The notes under the pieces were generated by a model. It did no database searches. It had not been told where the DNA came from and worked only from the letters and a program-made list of their open reading frames with translations. DNA of 64,000 nucleotides from the NCBI RefSeq assembly GCF_947494055.1, contig NZ_CANLTR010000001.1, forward strand, positions 186,001 through 250,000, written 5' to 3'. A program made the translations under genes and the position numbers. This DNA is from an uncultured Jannaschia sp. (GTDB lineage: Bacteria; Pseudomonadota; Alphaproteobacteria; Rhodobacterales; Rhodobacteraceae). Of the stretch, positions 47,542 to 56,845 are shown one piece after another; the first letter of the stretch is position 1; each line of letters begins with the position of its first letter.

Positions 47542-48234
47542 TCAGATGGTCGCGACGAGACCGGGCAGATCCGCGAGGCTCACGATGCGGCGGAAGCGCG
47601 GCGCGTCCTCGGGGGCCTCGGCGCGCTCCAGCGCCCACTCGATCTCGGAGGGGCAGAACACGCCCCAGGCGCCGGCCTCGATGGCCGGGATCACGTCGGA
47701 TTTCATCGAATTGCCCACCATCAGCGCGCGGTCCGGCCCGTCGCCGTGGCGCGCGAAGGCGCGGCGATAGGTGGCGGGGGTCTTGTCGCTGACGATCTCG
47801 ACCCCGTCGAACAGATCGCGCAGGCCGGATTCCGCGAGCTTTCGCTCCTGGTCGAGCAGATCGCCCTTGGTGATCAGCACGAGGTTGTGAGAGCCCGCGA
47901 GCGCCCGCACCGCGTCTTCCGCTCCGTCGAGAAGATGGACGGGATGGCGCAGCATTTCTCGTCCCTCCGCCAGGATCTCGCCGATGACGCTTGCCGGCAC
48001 CCGGCCGTCGGTCACCTCGATCGCGGTCTCGATCATCGAGAGCATGAACGCCTTGATGCCGTATCCGTAATGTCCGAGGTTGCGACGCTCCGCATCGAGC
48101 AGACGTTCCATCAGGTGGTCGCTCTCCGCATGGTCGGCCAGCAGCGCGGCGAAGCGCTCCTGCGTCAGGCGGAAGAAGTTCTCGTTCTGCCAGAGCGTGT
48201 CGTCGGCGTCGAACCCGATCGTGGTAACCGTCAT
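47542..48234 (-). CDS. HAD-family hydrolase (phosphatase)
   Basis: A 230-residue HAD-superfamily enzyme. Motif I is [15 protein letters not shown] (nucleophile Asp and acid/base Asp), motif [10 protein letters not shown], motif III lysine around [10 protein letters not shown], and motif [22 protein letters not shown]. The NEN-F motif after DDTLW and a helical cap place it among small-molecule phosphatases of the YjjG/haloacid dehalogenase type. Substrate unknown. Divergent from clpS. Confidence 0.9.
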   Translation of the reverse strand: MTVTTIGFDADDTLWQNENFFRLTQERFAALLADHAESDHLMERLLDAERRNLGHYGYGIKAFMLSMIETAIEVTDGRVPASVIGEILAEGREMLRHPVHLLDGAEDAVRALAGSHNLVLITKGDLLDQERKLAESGLRDLFDGVEIVSDKTPATYRRAFARHGDGPDRALMVGNSMKSDVIPAIEAGAWGVFCPSEIEWALERAEAPEDAPRFRRIVSLADLPGLVATI

Positions 48235-48314
48235 GCCGCGACCCCCTTTCCTCGTGCGCCGCGTTCATTATATCAAGGCACGCAGCCCGTCACCCCGCCA
48301 ATGGATCGCCCCCC

Positions 48315-48662
48315 ATGTCTCCGCTCGAGATCACAGCCATGGCCCAAACTCCCGACGACGGCGACGGCGACACCTCCGTCGTCACCAAGACCCGTCCGAA
48401 GACCGCCAAGCCCCCGCTCTACAAGGTCATGCTCCTGAACGACGATTACACGCCGATGGAATTCGTCGTGATGGTGCTCGAGAAGTTCTTCCAGATCGGC
48501 CATTCGCAGGCCGTCGAGATCATGCTGACGGTGCACAAGCGCGGCCTCGCCGTGGTCGGCGTCTTCAGCCACGAGATCGCCGAGACCAAGGTGGCGCAGG
48601 TCATGGATTACGCGCGCCGCCACCAGCATCCGTTGCAATGCACGATGGAGAAAGAGGACTAG
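48315..48662 (+). CDS. clpS: ATP-dependent Clp protease adaptor ClpS
   Basis: A 115-residue adaptor of the N-end rule pathway. The core carries [20 protein letters not shown] (the NDDYTPM signature forming the N-degron pocket), [20 protein letters not shown] and the C-terminal [11 protein letters not shown]. The N-terminal ~35 residues are flexible and deliver substrate to ClpA. A shorter start at ATG 48339 (MAQTPDDGD) is equally possible. ClpA is not adjacent. Confidence 0.94.
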   Translation: MSPLEITAMAQTPDDGDGDTSVVTKTRPKTAKPPLYKVMLLNDDYTPMEFVVMVLEKFFQIGHSQAVEIMLTVHKRGLAVVGVFSHEIAETKVAQVMDYARRHQHPLQCTMEKED

Positions 48663-48678
48663 TCCTCCCTTCACGGTC

Positions 48679-49656
48679 GTGCAGTCCCGCCTGTCCCTCG
48701 CCCACGCGGCCGGTGCCGTGACCTTTCCCGAGGGACGGGTGGCGCTGTTCCGTCCGCCCGTCGATCTCGACCTGGAAGGGCTCGATCCCGGGCGGCTTGT
48801 CGCGGTGCACGGCTTCAGACCGGACCACGACGCCCTCGCGGGGCGCGGGCTGGCGGTCGCACCGGAACTTGAGGGCGCGCTCGACGGCGCGGTGGTCTTC
48901 GCCACGCGCTCGAAGGCCTTCGCCCGCGCGCTTATCGCCCGGGCCTGCGCCGCCCTGCCCATGGGCGCGCCGGTCGTCGTCGACGGGCAGAAGGGCGACG
49001 GGATCGACTCGCTGCTGAAGGCCTGCCGCGCTGCGTTCGACGTGGGCGAGGTCTTCTCGAAGGCGCATGGCAAGTGCTTCGCCTTCCCGGCCGCGCCGGC
49101 GCCGGCGGACTGGACGGACGGACCGATCGAGGCGGACGGGTTCGTCACGCGACCGGGGGTCTTCTCCGCCGACGGCATCGATCCCGGCTCGGCCCTGCTC
49201 GCCGCGGAGATGGGACCGCTCGCCGGGCGGGTCTGCGATCTCGGCGCGGGCTGGGGCTTCCTCGCGCGGGCGGCGCTCGCCTCGCCGGACGTCACCGAGG
49301 TGGCGCTGGTCGAGGCGGAGCGGATCGCCCTCGACTGCGCCCGCTCGAATGCCCCCGATCCGCGCGCCGTCTTCCACTGGGCGGACGCGACGCGCTTCGA
49401 GGCGGCGCCGTTCGACCACGTCATCTGCAACCCGCCCTTCCACACGTCCCGCAAGGCCGATCCCGAGCTTGGCCGCGCCTTCGTGCGAGCCGCAGCCCGG
49501 CTGACCGCGCCGCGGGGCCGGTCCGTCTTCGTGGCGAACCGGCACCTGCCCTACGAGGCGACGTTGCAGGACGCGTTCGGCTCCGTCGTGGTGCTCGGCG
49601 AAATGGCGGGCTACAAGGTGATCCAGGCCGAGAGACCGCAGCGGAGCCGCGCATGA
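48679..49656 (+). CDS. Class I SAM-dependent methyltransferase, RsmC-like
   Basis: The 325-residue protein has a degenerate N-terminal methyltransferase-like half and a catalytic C-terminal half, the layout of RsmC/RlmG guanine-N2 rRNA methyltransferases. SAM binding: GRVCDLGAGWGFLARAALAS; catalytic NPPF motif: FDHVICNPPFHTSRKADPEL; end: SVFVANRHLPYEATLQDAFG. 16S G1207 methylation is the likely activity. The start is GTG 48679 with no strong ribosome site; it may be read through from clpS 17 bp upstream. ATGA overlap with the next gene. Confidence 0.87.
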   Translation: MQSRLSLAHAAGAVTFPEGRVALFRPPVDLDLEGLDPGRLVAVHGFRPDHDALAGRGLAVAPELEGALDGAVVFATRSKAFARALIARACAALPMGAPVVVDGQKGDGIDSLLKACRAAFDVGEVFSKAHGKCFAFPAAPAPADWTDGPIEADGFVTRPGVFSADGIDPGSALLAAEMGPLAGRVCDLGAGWGFLARAALASPDVTEVALVEAERIALDCARSNAPDPRAVFHWADATRFEAAPFDHVICNPPFHTSRKADPELGRAFVRAAARLTAPRGRSVFVANRHLPYEATLQDAFGSVVVLGEMAGYKVIQAERPQRSRA

Positions 49657-50465
49657 GCCTCAGCATCGAAGGCAAGACCGCCATCGTCACGGGGGCCGCG
49701 AACGGGGTCGGCCTCGCCATCGCCCGGCACTTCGTCGAGCAGGGGGCGAACGTCGTCTTCGCCGACCGCGACGAGAGCCGGCTCGAGGCGGAGGTGGGCG
49801 ACGCGCAGATGGAGGAAGGCGCCCGCCTGCATTACTTCGCGGGCGATCTGCGGGAACGGCTGACCATCGCGAACCTGCTTTCGGCCACGATCGACGCCTA
49901 CGACCGCGTCGACATCCTCGTGAACGCTTCGCGCCAGATGCTGATCACCGACCCGCTCGACGCCGAGGACAACTCGGTGATGACGCTCCTGGAGCAGAAC
50001 CTGATGACCGCCCTGCGCCTGAGCCAGGCGGTCGCCAAGCGGATGATCCATCAGGCCGCCCGGGACGGACAGGACGAGGGGATCATCGGCACGATCGTCA
50101 ACGTGGGCTCCATCGCCGGACGGCGTACGCAGCCGGAGCTTCTGGCCTACTCGATCAGCGCCGCCGCGCTCGATCAGGCGACGCGCAGCCTCGCGGTCTC
50201 GCTGGCGGCCGAGCGCATCCGCGTCAACGGCATCGCCCTCGGCTCGGTCATGTCGAACAACCTGCAGATTCGTCTGGCCGATGCCGAGGAGTTGCGGCAG
50301 GGCATCATCGACGCCACGCCGCTCGGCCGGATCGCCGCCCCGTCCGAGCTTGCCGAGACGGTGCAATACCTCGCCTCCGACGCGTCGGGCTTCATGATCG
50401 GCCAGGTCCTGACCGTGGACGGAGGCCGCACGCTGATCGACCCGGTGGTCGAGCCGGCGCACTGA
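49653..50465 (+). CDS. Short-chain dehydrogenase/reductase-family protein lacking the catalytic lysine
   Basis: A 270-residue Rossmann-fold protein. The cofactor motif is TGAANGVGLAIARHF (residues ~14-28), with ILVNASRQ replacing the usual NNAG, catalytic Ser in VNVGSIAGRR and Tyr166 in LAYSISAAALDQATR. The Lys expected four residues after the Tyr is Ala170, so normal hydride-transfer chemistry is doubtful. Termination with MIGQVLTVDGG is normal. It could be a binding or regulatory SDR, or part of a Rhodobacteraceae subfamily with altered active site. Overlaps the methyltransferase stop. Confidence 0.85.
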   Translation: MSLSIEGKTAIVTGAANGVGLAIARHFVEQGANVVFADRDESRLEAEVGDAQMEEGARLHYFAGDLRERLTIANLLSATIDAYDRVDILVNASRQMLITDPLDAEDNSVMTLLEQNLMTALRLSQAVAKRMIHQAARDGQDEGIIGTIVNVGSIAGRRTQPELLAYSISAAALDQATRSLAVSLAAERIRVNGIALGSVMSNNLQIRLADAEELRQGIIDATPLGRIAAPSELAETVQYLASDASGFMIGQVLTVDGGRTLIDPVVEPAH

Positions 50466-50500
50466 GCGGCGCGATTGCGGCGCATCCCCGCCCCGCCTAT

Positions 50501-52132
50501 ATGCCGCCCATGCCCGACACGCTTCTAACCAACGCCCCGCCGCTGCCGCCCGAGATCGGCCGCCGCCGCACCTTCGCGATCATCTCGCATCCGGATGCCG
50601 GCAAGACGACGCTGACCGAGAAGTTCCTTCTCTACGGCGGCGCGATCCAGATGGCGGGACAGGTCCGCGCCAAAGGCGAGGCGCGACGCACCCGGTCGGA
50701 CTTCATGAAGATGGAGCAGGACCGCGGCATCTCCGTCTCCGCCTCGGCGATGTCCTTCGACTTCGCGCGGGGGACGGAGCGCTACCGCTTCAACCTCGTC
50801 GACACGCCGGGCCACTCGGACTTCTCGGAGGACACCTACCGCACGCTCACGGCGGTGGACGCGGCCGTGATGGTGATCGACGGGGCCAAGGGCGTGGAGA
50901 GCCAGACGCGGAAGCTCTTCGAGGTCTGCCGTCTGCGCGACCTGCCGATCCTGACCTTCTGCAACAAGATGGACCGCGAGAGCCGGGACACGTTCGAGAT
51001 CATTGACGAAATTCAGGAGAACCTCGCCATCGACGTGACGCCGGCCTCCTGGCCCATCGGCGTCGGGCGCGACTTCATCGGCTGCTACGACCTGATCCAC
51101 GACCGGCTGGAGCTGATGGACCGGGCGGACCGGAACCGCGTCGCGGAAACGGTGAAGATCTCGGGCCTCGACGACCCCAAGCTCGTCGAGCGTGTGCCGG
51201 CCGACCTGCTGGCGACGTTGCGCGACGAGCTGGAGATGGCACGGGAGCTTCTGCCGCCGATGGATGCGGCCGCCTTCCTCGAGGGCTCGCTCACGCCGAT
51301 CTGGTTCGGCTCCGCGATCAACTCCTTCGGCGTGCAGGAACTGATGGCCGGCATCGCCGAATACGGCCCACCCCCGCAGCCCCAGCGCGCCGAGCCGCGG
51401 CAGGTGAGCGCCGATGAGACGAAGGTCGCGGGCTTCGTGTTCAAGGTGCAGGCCAACATGGACCCCAAGCACCGCGACCGGGTGGCCTTCGTCCGCCTCG
51501 CCTCGGGGCATTTCGAGCGCGGCATGAAGCTCATGCACGTGCGCTCCAAGAAGCCGATGGCGATCTCGAACCCGGTCCTGTTCCTCGCCGCCGACCGCGA
51601 GCTCGCCGAGGAAGCCTGGGCCGGCGACATCATCGGCATCCCGAACCACGGCCAGCTCCGCATCGGCGACGCGCTGACCGAGGGCGAAAGCTTGCGCTTT
51701 ACCGGCATCCCCTCCTTCGCGCCCGAACTCCTGCAGGGGGTGCGCGCGGGCGACCCGATGAAGGCCAAGCATCTCGAGAAGGCGCTGATGCAGTTCGCCG
51801 AGGAGGGCGCGGCCAAGGTCTTCAAGCCCGCCATCGGCTCCGGCTTCATCGTCGGCGTGGTCGGCGCGCTGCAATTCGATGTCCTGGCGAGCCGGATCGA
51901 GCTGGAATACGGCCTGCCCGTCCGCTTCGACGCCTCGCAGTTCCAGTCCGCGCGCTGGCTCTCCGGCCCGAAGGACGCGGTCGAGGGCGTGATCGCGAAG
52001 AACAAGCAGCACATCGCCCATGACAACGACGGCGACCCGGTCTTCCTGACGCGCCTGCAATGGGACATCGACCGCATCGAACGCGATCACCCGGAGGTGA
52101 CGCTGTCGGCGACGAAGGAGATGATGGGGTGA
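50501..52132 (+). CDS. prfC: Peptide chain release factor 3
   Basis: A 543-residue translational GTPase that recycles RF1/RF2. G1: IISHPDAGKTTLTEKFLLYG; switch I: RTRSDFMKMEQDRGISVSAS; G3: VDTPGHSDFSEDTYRTL; G4: FCNKMDRESRDTFE; the RF3-specific C-terminal part includes GVVGALQFDVLASRIELEYG. ATG 50510 (MPDTLL) is an alternative start to 50501; neither has a strong ribosome site. The stop overlaps the GTG of a small gene downstream. Confidence 0.96.
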   Translation: MPPMPDTLLTNAPPLPPEIGRRRTFAIISHPDAGKTTLTEKFLLYGGAIQMAGQVRAKGEARRTRSDFMKMEQDRGISVSASAMSFDFARGTERYRFNLVDTPGHSDFSEDTYRTLTAVDAAVMVIDGAKGVESQTRKLFEVCRLRDLPILTFCNKMDRESRDTFEIIDEIQENLAIDVTPASWPIGVGRDFIGCYDLIHDRLELMDRADRNRVAETVKISGLDDPKLVERVPADLLATLRDELEMARELLPPMDAAAFLEGSLTPIWFGSAINSFGVQELMAGIAEYGPPPQPQRAEPRQVSADETKVAGFVFKVQANMDPKHRDRVAFVRLASGHFERGMKLMHVRSKKPMAISNPVLFLAADRELAEEAWAGDIIGIPNHGQLRIGDALTEGESLRFTGIPSFAPELLQGVRAGDPMKAKHLEKALMQFAEEGAAKVFKPAIGSGFIVGVVGALQFDVLASRIELEYGLPVRFDASQFQSARWLSGPKDAVEGVIAKNKQHIAHDNDGDPVFLTRLQWDIDRIERDHPEVTLSATKEMMG

Positions 52133-52497
52133 TCCCGCGCGCCACGGTCGCCGCGGCGCTCGGCCTGCCCGCGACGACGGACGCGCTCCCAGAGGGCGAC
52201 CTGCCGCTCGACCGCTTCGCCGCGCGTTACGTGGCCTACCTCGTCTCCGGTGAGACCGAGAGCGGTGCCGCGGATGGCTGGACCGGGGCGGTGATGGACC
52301 ACCTGATCGCGGAACATCCCGATCTGGCGCTGGACGCGATCCGCGCCGGATTGCCGCAGGACGAGGCCGATTGCCTCTCGGACCCGCTCGCGGACCTTGC
52401 GCAGCGTCCGGGCATGTCGACCGTCATATCGCGCGCAGCGTCAGGCGACCCCGCCCTTGCCCGACTGGTCGACCGCGCGAATGCCGGGGGCGATTGA
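52129..52497 (+). CDS. Small conserved hypothetical protein (DUF6869-like?)
   Basis: A 122-residue helical protein starting at GTG 52129, which overlaps the prfC stop (GTGA). The sequence VMDHLIAEHPDLALDAIRAG resembles short proteins in which a 'W...L...P-x-L-A-x-x-x-I' pattern marks a DUF6869-type domain, but I am not certain. No motif for catalysis. Its coupling to prfC suggests co-expression only. It converges with the OsmC gene. Confidence 0.6.
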   Translation: MIPRATVAAALGLPATTDALPEGDLPLDRFAARYVAYLVSGETESGAADGWTGAVMDHLIAEHPDLALDAIRAGLPQDEADCLSDPLADLAQRPGMSTVISRAASGDPALARLVDRANAGGD

Positions 52498-52554
52498 GTG
52501 AATCGGCCCGGGCCGACTGCCCGGAGCGATCCTGTAGTAATCGGTCGGGTGAGG

Positions 52555-52980
52555 TCAGACGACCTTCGCGTCCATCGTGATCTCCGTCGCCAGAAGCTTG
52601 GAGATCGGGCAATTCGCCTTCGCCGTCTCGCAGGCGTCGAGTACGTCCTGCTCCGATGCGCCGGGCACGCTTACCGTCACGTCGAGATGCGACTTGGTCA
52701 CGGCGAACCCGCCGTCGACCTGATCGAGCGTCACCGTGCAATCCGTGTCGATGGCCGAGGGCGTCATCTCGCTCTGACCCAGCACCATGCTGAGCGCCAT
52801 CGAGAAGCACGAGGCATGGGCGGCGGCGATCATCTCCTCGGGATTGGTGCCCGGCTTGTCCTCGAATCGCTGGCCGAAGCCGTAGGGCTGCTTGTCGAGC
52901 GCGCCGGATTCCATGGAGACCGTGCCCGTGCCCTCCTTCAGACTGCCTTCCCAATGGGCGGAGCCGTGTTTCTTCGGCAT
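52555..52980 (-). CDS. osmC: OsmC-family peroxiredoxin
   Basis: A 141-residue organic hydroperoxide reductase. The two redox cysteines are visible, Cys58 in AAAHASCFSMALSMVL and Cys124 in KANCPISKLL. The remainder matches OsmC (GSAHWEGSLKEGTGTVSMES, PYGFGQRFEDKPGTNPEEMI). Start ATG 52980 has AAGGA upstream; a longer frame start (MKGYD, 52995) is less likely. Detoxifies fatty-acid and organic peroxides using thiols or lipoyl proteins. Confidence 0.94.
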   Translation of the reverse strand: MPKKHGSAHWEGSLKEGTGTVSMESGALDKQPYGFGQRFEDKPGTNPEEMIAAAHASCFSMALSMVLGQSEMTPSAIDTDCTVTLDQVDGGFAVTKSHLDVTVSVPGASEQDVLDACETAKANCPISKLLATEITMDAKVV

Positions 52981-53204
52981 GTCGTATCCTTTCATCCGTG
53001 TTGCCGGCAGTAACCCGCAGCCGCGCCCGGCCGTTCCCTCAGACGGCTCCGTCAGCCGACATTGACCGCCGGCCTTCCTTTTGATACTGGTTTCGCGCCT
53101 GCCGAATGCGGGCAGACGTTACCGCGGGGCGCACAGGCAGATCGGCGTCCCACAAACCCCAGAGTGGTCCGGCAATACGGCCCTCCGCTCCAAACAGGAC
53201 GCTC

Positions 53205-54680
53205 ATGACCAGCTTTACCGACCTGAACCTCGATTCGAAGGTTCTCAAGGCCATAGAGGCCGCCGGATACACGACACCGACGCCGATCCAGAAGGGGGCG
53301 ATTCCCCCCGCGCTCCAGGGGCGCGACGTGCTCGGCATCGCGCAGACCGGCACCGGCAAGACGGCGAGCTTCACGCTGCCGATGATCACCATGCTGTCGA
53401 AGGGCCGGGCCCGTGCGCGGATGCCGCGCTCGCTCGTGCTCGCCCCCACGCGGGAGCTCGCCGCGCAGGTGGCCGAGAACTTCGACACCTACGCCAAGGG
53501 CAGCCGCCTGACCAAGGCGCTCCTCATCGGCGGTGTCTCCTTCAAGGAGCAGGACCAGCTCATCGACCGCGGCGTCGACGTGCTGATCGCCACGCCGGGG
53601 CGGCTCATCGACCATTTCGAGCGCGGCAAGCTGCTGCTGACCGGCGTGCAGATCATGGTCGTGGACGAGGCCGACCGGATGCTCGATATGGGGTTCATCC
53701 CCGATATCGAGCGAATCTTCGAGATGACGCCCTTCACCCGCCAGACGCTGTTCTTCTCGGCGACCATGGCGCCGGAGATCGAGCGGATCACCAACAAGTT
53801 CCTCTCGAACCCCGAGCGGATCGAGGTCGAGCGGCAGAATTCCACCTCGGACGCGATCGAGCAGATTCTGATCGAGCACACGCCCCGGCGGCGTGACATG
53901 GCCGCAAAGGACAAGCGCGAGATCCTGCGGACGATCATCGAGCGTGACGGCGCGGCGCTCCGCAACGCGATCATCTTCTGCAACCGCAAGACCGAGGTCG
54001 ACGTGGTGGCGAAATCGCTCCGCAAGCATGGCTACGACGCCGAGCCGATCCACGGCGATCTCGACCAGTCGCAGCGGACGCGGACGCTCGATGGGTTCCG
54101 GGACGGCACGCTGCGCTTCCTCGTGGCCTCCGACGTGGCGGCGCGCGGCCTCGACATCCCGAACGTGAGCCACGTCTTCAACTTCGACGTCCCGAGCCAT
54201 GCGGAGGATTACGTCCACCGGATCGGCCGCACCGGCCGTGCCGGCAAGACCGGTATCGCCTACACGCTCTCGACCCCGTCGGACTCAAAGTATCTCGACG
54301 CGATCCAGCATCTCGTCGGCTCGGAGATTCCGCGCGGCGAAAACCCGTGGAGCGCGCCAGCGCCCAGGGGCAAGCCCGACGAGATCGAGGAGGAGGCTCC
54401 CAAGCGCACCGCCTCCCGCTCGCGGAGTCGGAAGAAGGACAAGCCGGAGGCGGTGGTGGAACCCGCTCAGGAGGCGCCGGCAGATGTCGCCGTGGCCGAG
54501 GAGCCCGTGGCCGCACCGCGCGACAATCGCTGGGACCGGGGCGGACGTGCTGACGAGGATCGCGGGCCCCGCCGTGGCGGACGCGGCCGGCAGGACAGCG
54601 GCCCGAAGGTCGTCGGTCTGGGCGACCACGTGCCGGGCTTCATCGAGATGAGCTTCGAGGAACGGCGCGCCGAGGGCTGA
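53205..54680 (+). CDS. DEAD-box ATP-dependent RNA helicase (RhlE/DeaD type)
   Basis: A 491-residue helicase. Q motif (YTTPTPIQKGAIPPALQG), I (AQTGTGKT), Ia (PTRELAAQ), Ib (TPGRLIDH), II (VDEADRM), III (FFSAT), IV (AIIFCNRKTEV), V (ASDVAARGLDIPNV) and VI (HRIGRTGRAGKTG) are all present. A ~110-residue basic/acidic low-complexity tail follows (RSRSRKKDKPEAVV, RRGGRGRQD), typical of RhlE-like proteins that remodel rRNA or mRNA structure. Start ATG 53205 with AGGA upstream. Confidence 0.94.
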   Translation: MTSFTDLNLDSKVLKAIEAAGYTTPTPIQKGAIPPALQGRDVLGIAQTGTGKTASFTLPMITMLSKGRARARMPRSLVLAPTRELAAQVAENFDTYAKGSRLTKALLIGGVSFKEQDQLIDRGVDVLIATPGRLIDHFERGKLLLTGVQIMVVDEADRMLDMGFIPDIERIFEMTPFTRQTLFFSATMAPEIERITNKFLSNPERIEVERQNSTSDAIEQILIEHTPRRRDMAAKDKREILRTIIERDGAALRNAIIFCNRKTEVDVVAKSLRKHGYDAEPIHGDLDQSQRTRTLDGFRDGTLRFLVASDVAARGLDIPNVSHVFNFDVPSHAEDYVHRIGRTGRAGKTGIAYTLSTPSDSKYLDAIQHLVGSEIPRGENPWSAPAPRGKPDEIEEEAPKRTASRSRSRKKDKPEAVVEPAQEAPADVAVAEEPVAAPRDNRWDRGGRADEDRGPRRGGRGRQDSGPKVVGLGDHVPGFIEMSFEERRAEG

Positions 54681-54707
54681 CGGCCCGCCCGGCGGCGGAT
54701 CGTCCAG

Positions 54708-55904
54708 ATGATCCGTCTGCCCGTCCTCTTCATCCTGGTGACGATGGTGATCGAGGCCATGGGCATCGGTCTCATCATGCCGGTGATGCCCGCGCTACTC
54801 GAGGAGGTGCAGGGCGTCGGACTCAGCGAGGCCGCGCTCTGGGGCAGTGTTCTCGCCTCCGCCTACGCGCTGATGCAGTTCCTGTTCTCGCCGCTGATCG
54901 GCAACCTTTCCGACCGGTTCGGGCGTCGGCCCGTGTTGCTCGTGTCGATGGCGGTGATCTGCCTCGACTACGTGCTCATGTCCGTCGCGCACACGTTCTG
55001 GCTCCTCCTCATCGGACGGGTGATCGCGGGGGTGGCGGCCGCGACGATGGCCACCGCCACCGCCTTCATGGCCGACATCTCGGCGCCGGAGGAAAAAGCC
55101 GCCAATTTCGGCCTCGTCTCCGCCGCCTTCGGGGCGGGCTTCGTCCTCGGCCCGGCCTTCGGCGGCATCCTCGGCGAGTACGGCGCGCGAGCACCGTTCT
55201 GGGCGGCGGCGCTCCTCGCGGGCGCGAACGTCGTCTTCGGCCTCCTCGTCCTGCCCGAGACGCTGCGCCGTCCGCGCGCCTTCGACTGGCGCCGCGCGAA
55301 CCCGCTGGGCAGCCTGCGCGCCCTCAACGCGCTGCCGGGTATGGGCGCGCTGCTCGCGCTGTGGTTCGTATTTCAGGTCGCGAACTGGGTCTATCCGGCC
55401 GTCTGGGCGTATTTCACGCAATCCGCCTTCGGCTGGCGCGAGGGAATGGTCGGCCTGTCGCTCGCGGTCTATGGCATCTCCATGATCGTCGTGCAGGGCG
55501 TCGTGATCCGGTGGGTGATCCCGTGGCTGGGGGAGCGGCGGACGATCGCGTGGTTCCTGCCCTACAACGTCGCCATCCTCGTCGCCATCGCCTATGTCCC
55601 GAACGGCACGCTGCTTCTGATCCTCACCCCGCTCTCCGCGCTCGGTGCGCTGGTGCAGCCGGCGATCCAGGGGCTGGCCAGCCGCATCGCCGACGACGAC
55701 GCCCAAGGCGAATTGCAGGGTGTGCTGGCGTCGATCACCGCCATCGCGGCCATCCTGTCACCGCTCGTCATGGCGCGGATCTTCAACCTCGCGACGGAGG
55801 GTGCGCGGCATTTTCCCGGCGCCCCGTTCCTTGCGGCGAGCGGATTGATGGCGATGGCGTGGCTTCTCTACTGGCGCCAGAATGCGCGCGGCGTTCAGGC
55901 GTAG
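54708..55904 (+). CDS. MFS transporter, tetracycline-efflux-like (TCR/Tet family)
   Basis: A 398-residue twelve-helix major facilitator. MFS motif A is in the loop between helices 2 and 3 (SPLIGNLSDRFGRRPVLLVS), and the DHA1 motif C-like AAFGAGFVLGPAFGGILGEY is in helix 5. The overall pattern (IEAMGIGLIMPVMPALLEEV in helix 1) is that of TetA-like exporters. Chromosomal homologues in Rhodobacteraceae are not known to give tetracycline resistance; substrate unknown. It overlaps the convergent dehydratase by 10 bp. Confidence 0.88.
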   Translation: MIRLPVLFILVTMVIEAMGIGLIMPVMPALLEEVQGVGLSEAALWGSVLASAYALMQFLFSPLIGNLSDRFGRRPVLLVSMAVICLDYVLMSVAHTFWLLLIGRVIAGVAAATMATATAFMADISAPEEKAANFGLVSAAFGAGFVLGPAFGGILGEYGARAPFWAAALLAGANVVFGLLVLPETLRRPRAFDWRRANPLGSLRALNALPGMGALLALWFVFQVANWVYPAVWAYFTQSAFGWREGMVGLSLAVYGISMIVVQGVVIRWVIPWLGERRTIAWFLPYNVAILVAIAYVPNGTLLLILTPLSALGALVQPAIQGLASRIADDDAQGELQGVLASITAIAAILSPLVMARIFNLATEGARHFPGAPFLAASGLMAMAWLLYWRQNARGVQA

Positions 55905-56845
55905 GCGAGCGCGCGGACGAAGGTCTCCCGATCGACATTGCCGCCCGAGGCGACCACGGCCACGTCGCCCTCGTGGTGGAACAGAGCGGCGGCGAGCGCG
56001 ACCGCGCCGCCCGGCTCCAGCACGATCCGCAGATGCGTCCAGGCCAGCGCCCCGGCGCGCAGCGCCTCCTCGTCGGTGACGACGAGCCCCGGACCGCAGA
56101 GCCGGTGGAGAATCGGGAAGGTCAGCGCCCCCGGCGACGGCGTAAGGATCGCGTCGCAGAGCGAGCCGGTCAGCTTCGCGTTCGTTTCCCGCCGGCCGGA
56201 GGCAAGGGAGCGCGTCACGTCGTCGAACCCTTCGGGCTCCACCGGGCGGACCCGCGCGCGACCCTCCAGCGCGAGCGCGGTGCCCGACGTCAGACCGCCC
56301 CCGCCGCAGCAGACCAGCACCTCGTCGATCCCGTCGAGCAGGTCGTCCGCGATCTCGAGCCCGCAGGTCCCCTGCCCCGCGATCACCCGCGGATCGTCGT
56401 AGGGTCTCACCAAGTCGAGGCCCCGCTCCGCCTGCAGCGCCTGCCCGATCTCCTCCCGACTTTCGTTCGCACGGTCGTAGAGGACGACCTCCGCGCCGTA
56501 GCCGCGCGTGTTGGCGACCTTCACCGCCGGCGCATCCGAGGGCATGACGATCACCGCCTCCCGCCCCGCCATGCGCGCGGCCAGCGCAACGCCCTGTGCG
56601 TGGTTGCCGGACGAATAGGCGACCACGCCGCCGGTTCCCTGCGACACCGCGTTGAAAGCGCCGCGGAACTTGAAGCTGCCGGTCTTCTGCAGGCATTCCG
56701 CCTTCACGAAGATCCGCCGGCCCGCGACCGCGTCGAGCGACGGCGCGTTCAGGAGGGGGGTGCGCGCCGCGTGGCCCGCGATCCGCCGGGCCGCGGCCTC
56801 GATATCGGCGCGGGTGACCGCCTCCGTCAGAGAAGCATCGTCCAT
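55895..56845 (-). CDS. Threonine/serine dehydratase (PLP fold type II)
   Basis: A 316-residue PLP enzyme. The Schiff-base lysine lies in KTGSFKFRGAFNAVSQ, the asparagine loop is SSGNHAQGVALAARMAG and the phosphate-binding Gly loop is CCGGGGLTSGTALA. No C-terminal ACT regulatory domain follows, so it resembles biodegradative/serine-racemase-like enzymes rather than feedback-inhibited IlvA. It deaminates threonine or serine to the 2-oxo acid. Start overlaps the hydrolase stop by 19 bp. Confidence 0.9.
   Translation of the reverse strand: MDDASLTEAVTRADIEAAARRIAGHAARTPLLNAPSLDAVAGRRIFVKAECLQKTGSFKFRGAFNAVSQGTGGVVAYSSGNHAQGVALAARMAGREAVIVMPSDAPAVKVANTRGYGAEVVLYDRANESREEIGQALQAERGLDLVRPYDDPRVIAGQGTCGLEIADDLLDGIDEVLVCCGGGGLTSGTALALEGRARVRPVEPEGFDDVTRSLASGRRETNAKLTGSLCDAILTPSPGALTFPILHRLCGPGLVVTDEEALRAGALAWTHLRIVLEPGGAVALAAALFHHEGDVAVVASGGNVDRETFVRALAYA

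Noticed and set aside
54708..55904. Tetracycline resistance gene
   Set aside because: The MFS fold is TetA-like, but no resistance context (tetR, mobile element) is present and native composition suggests a housekeeping exporter.
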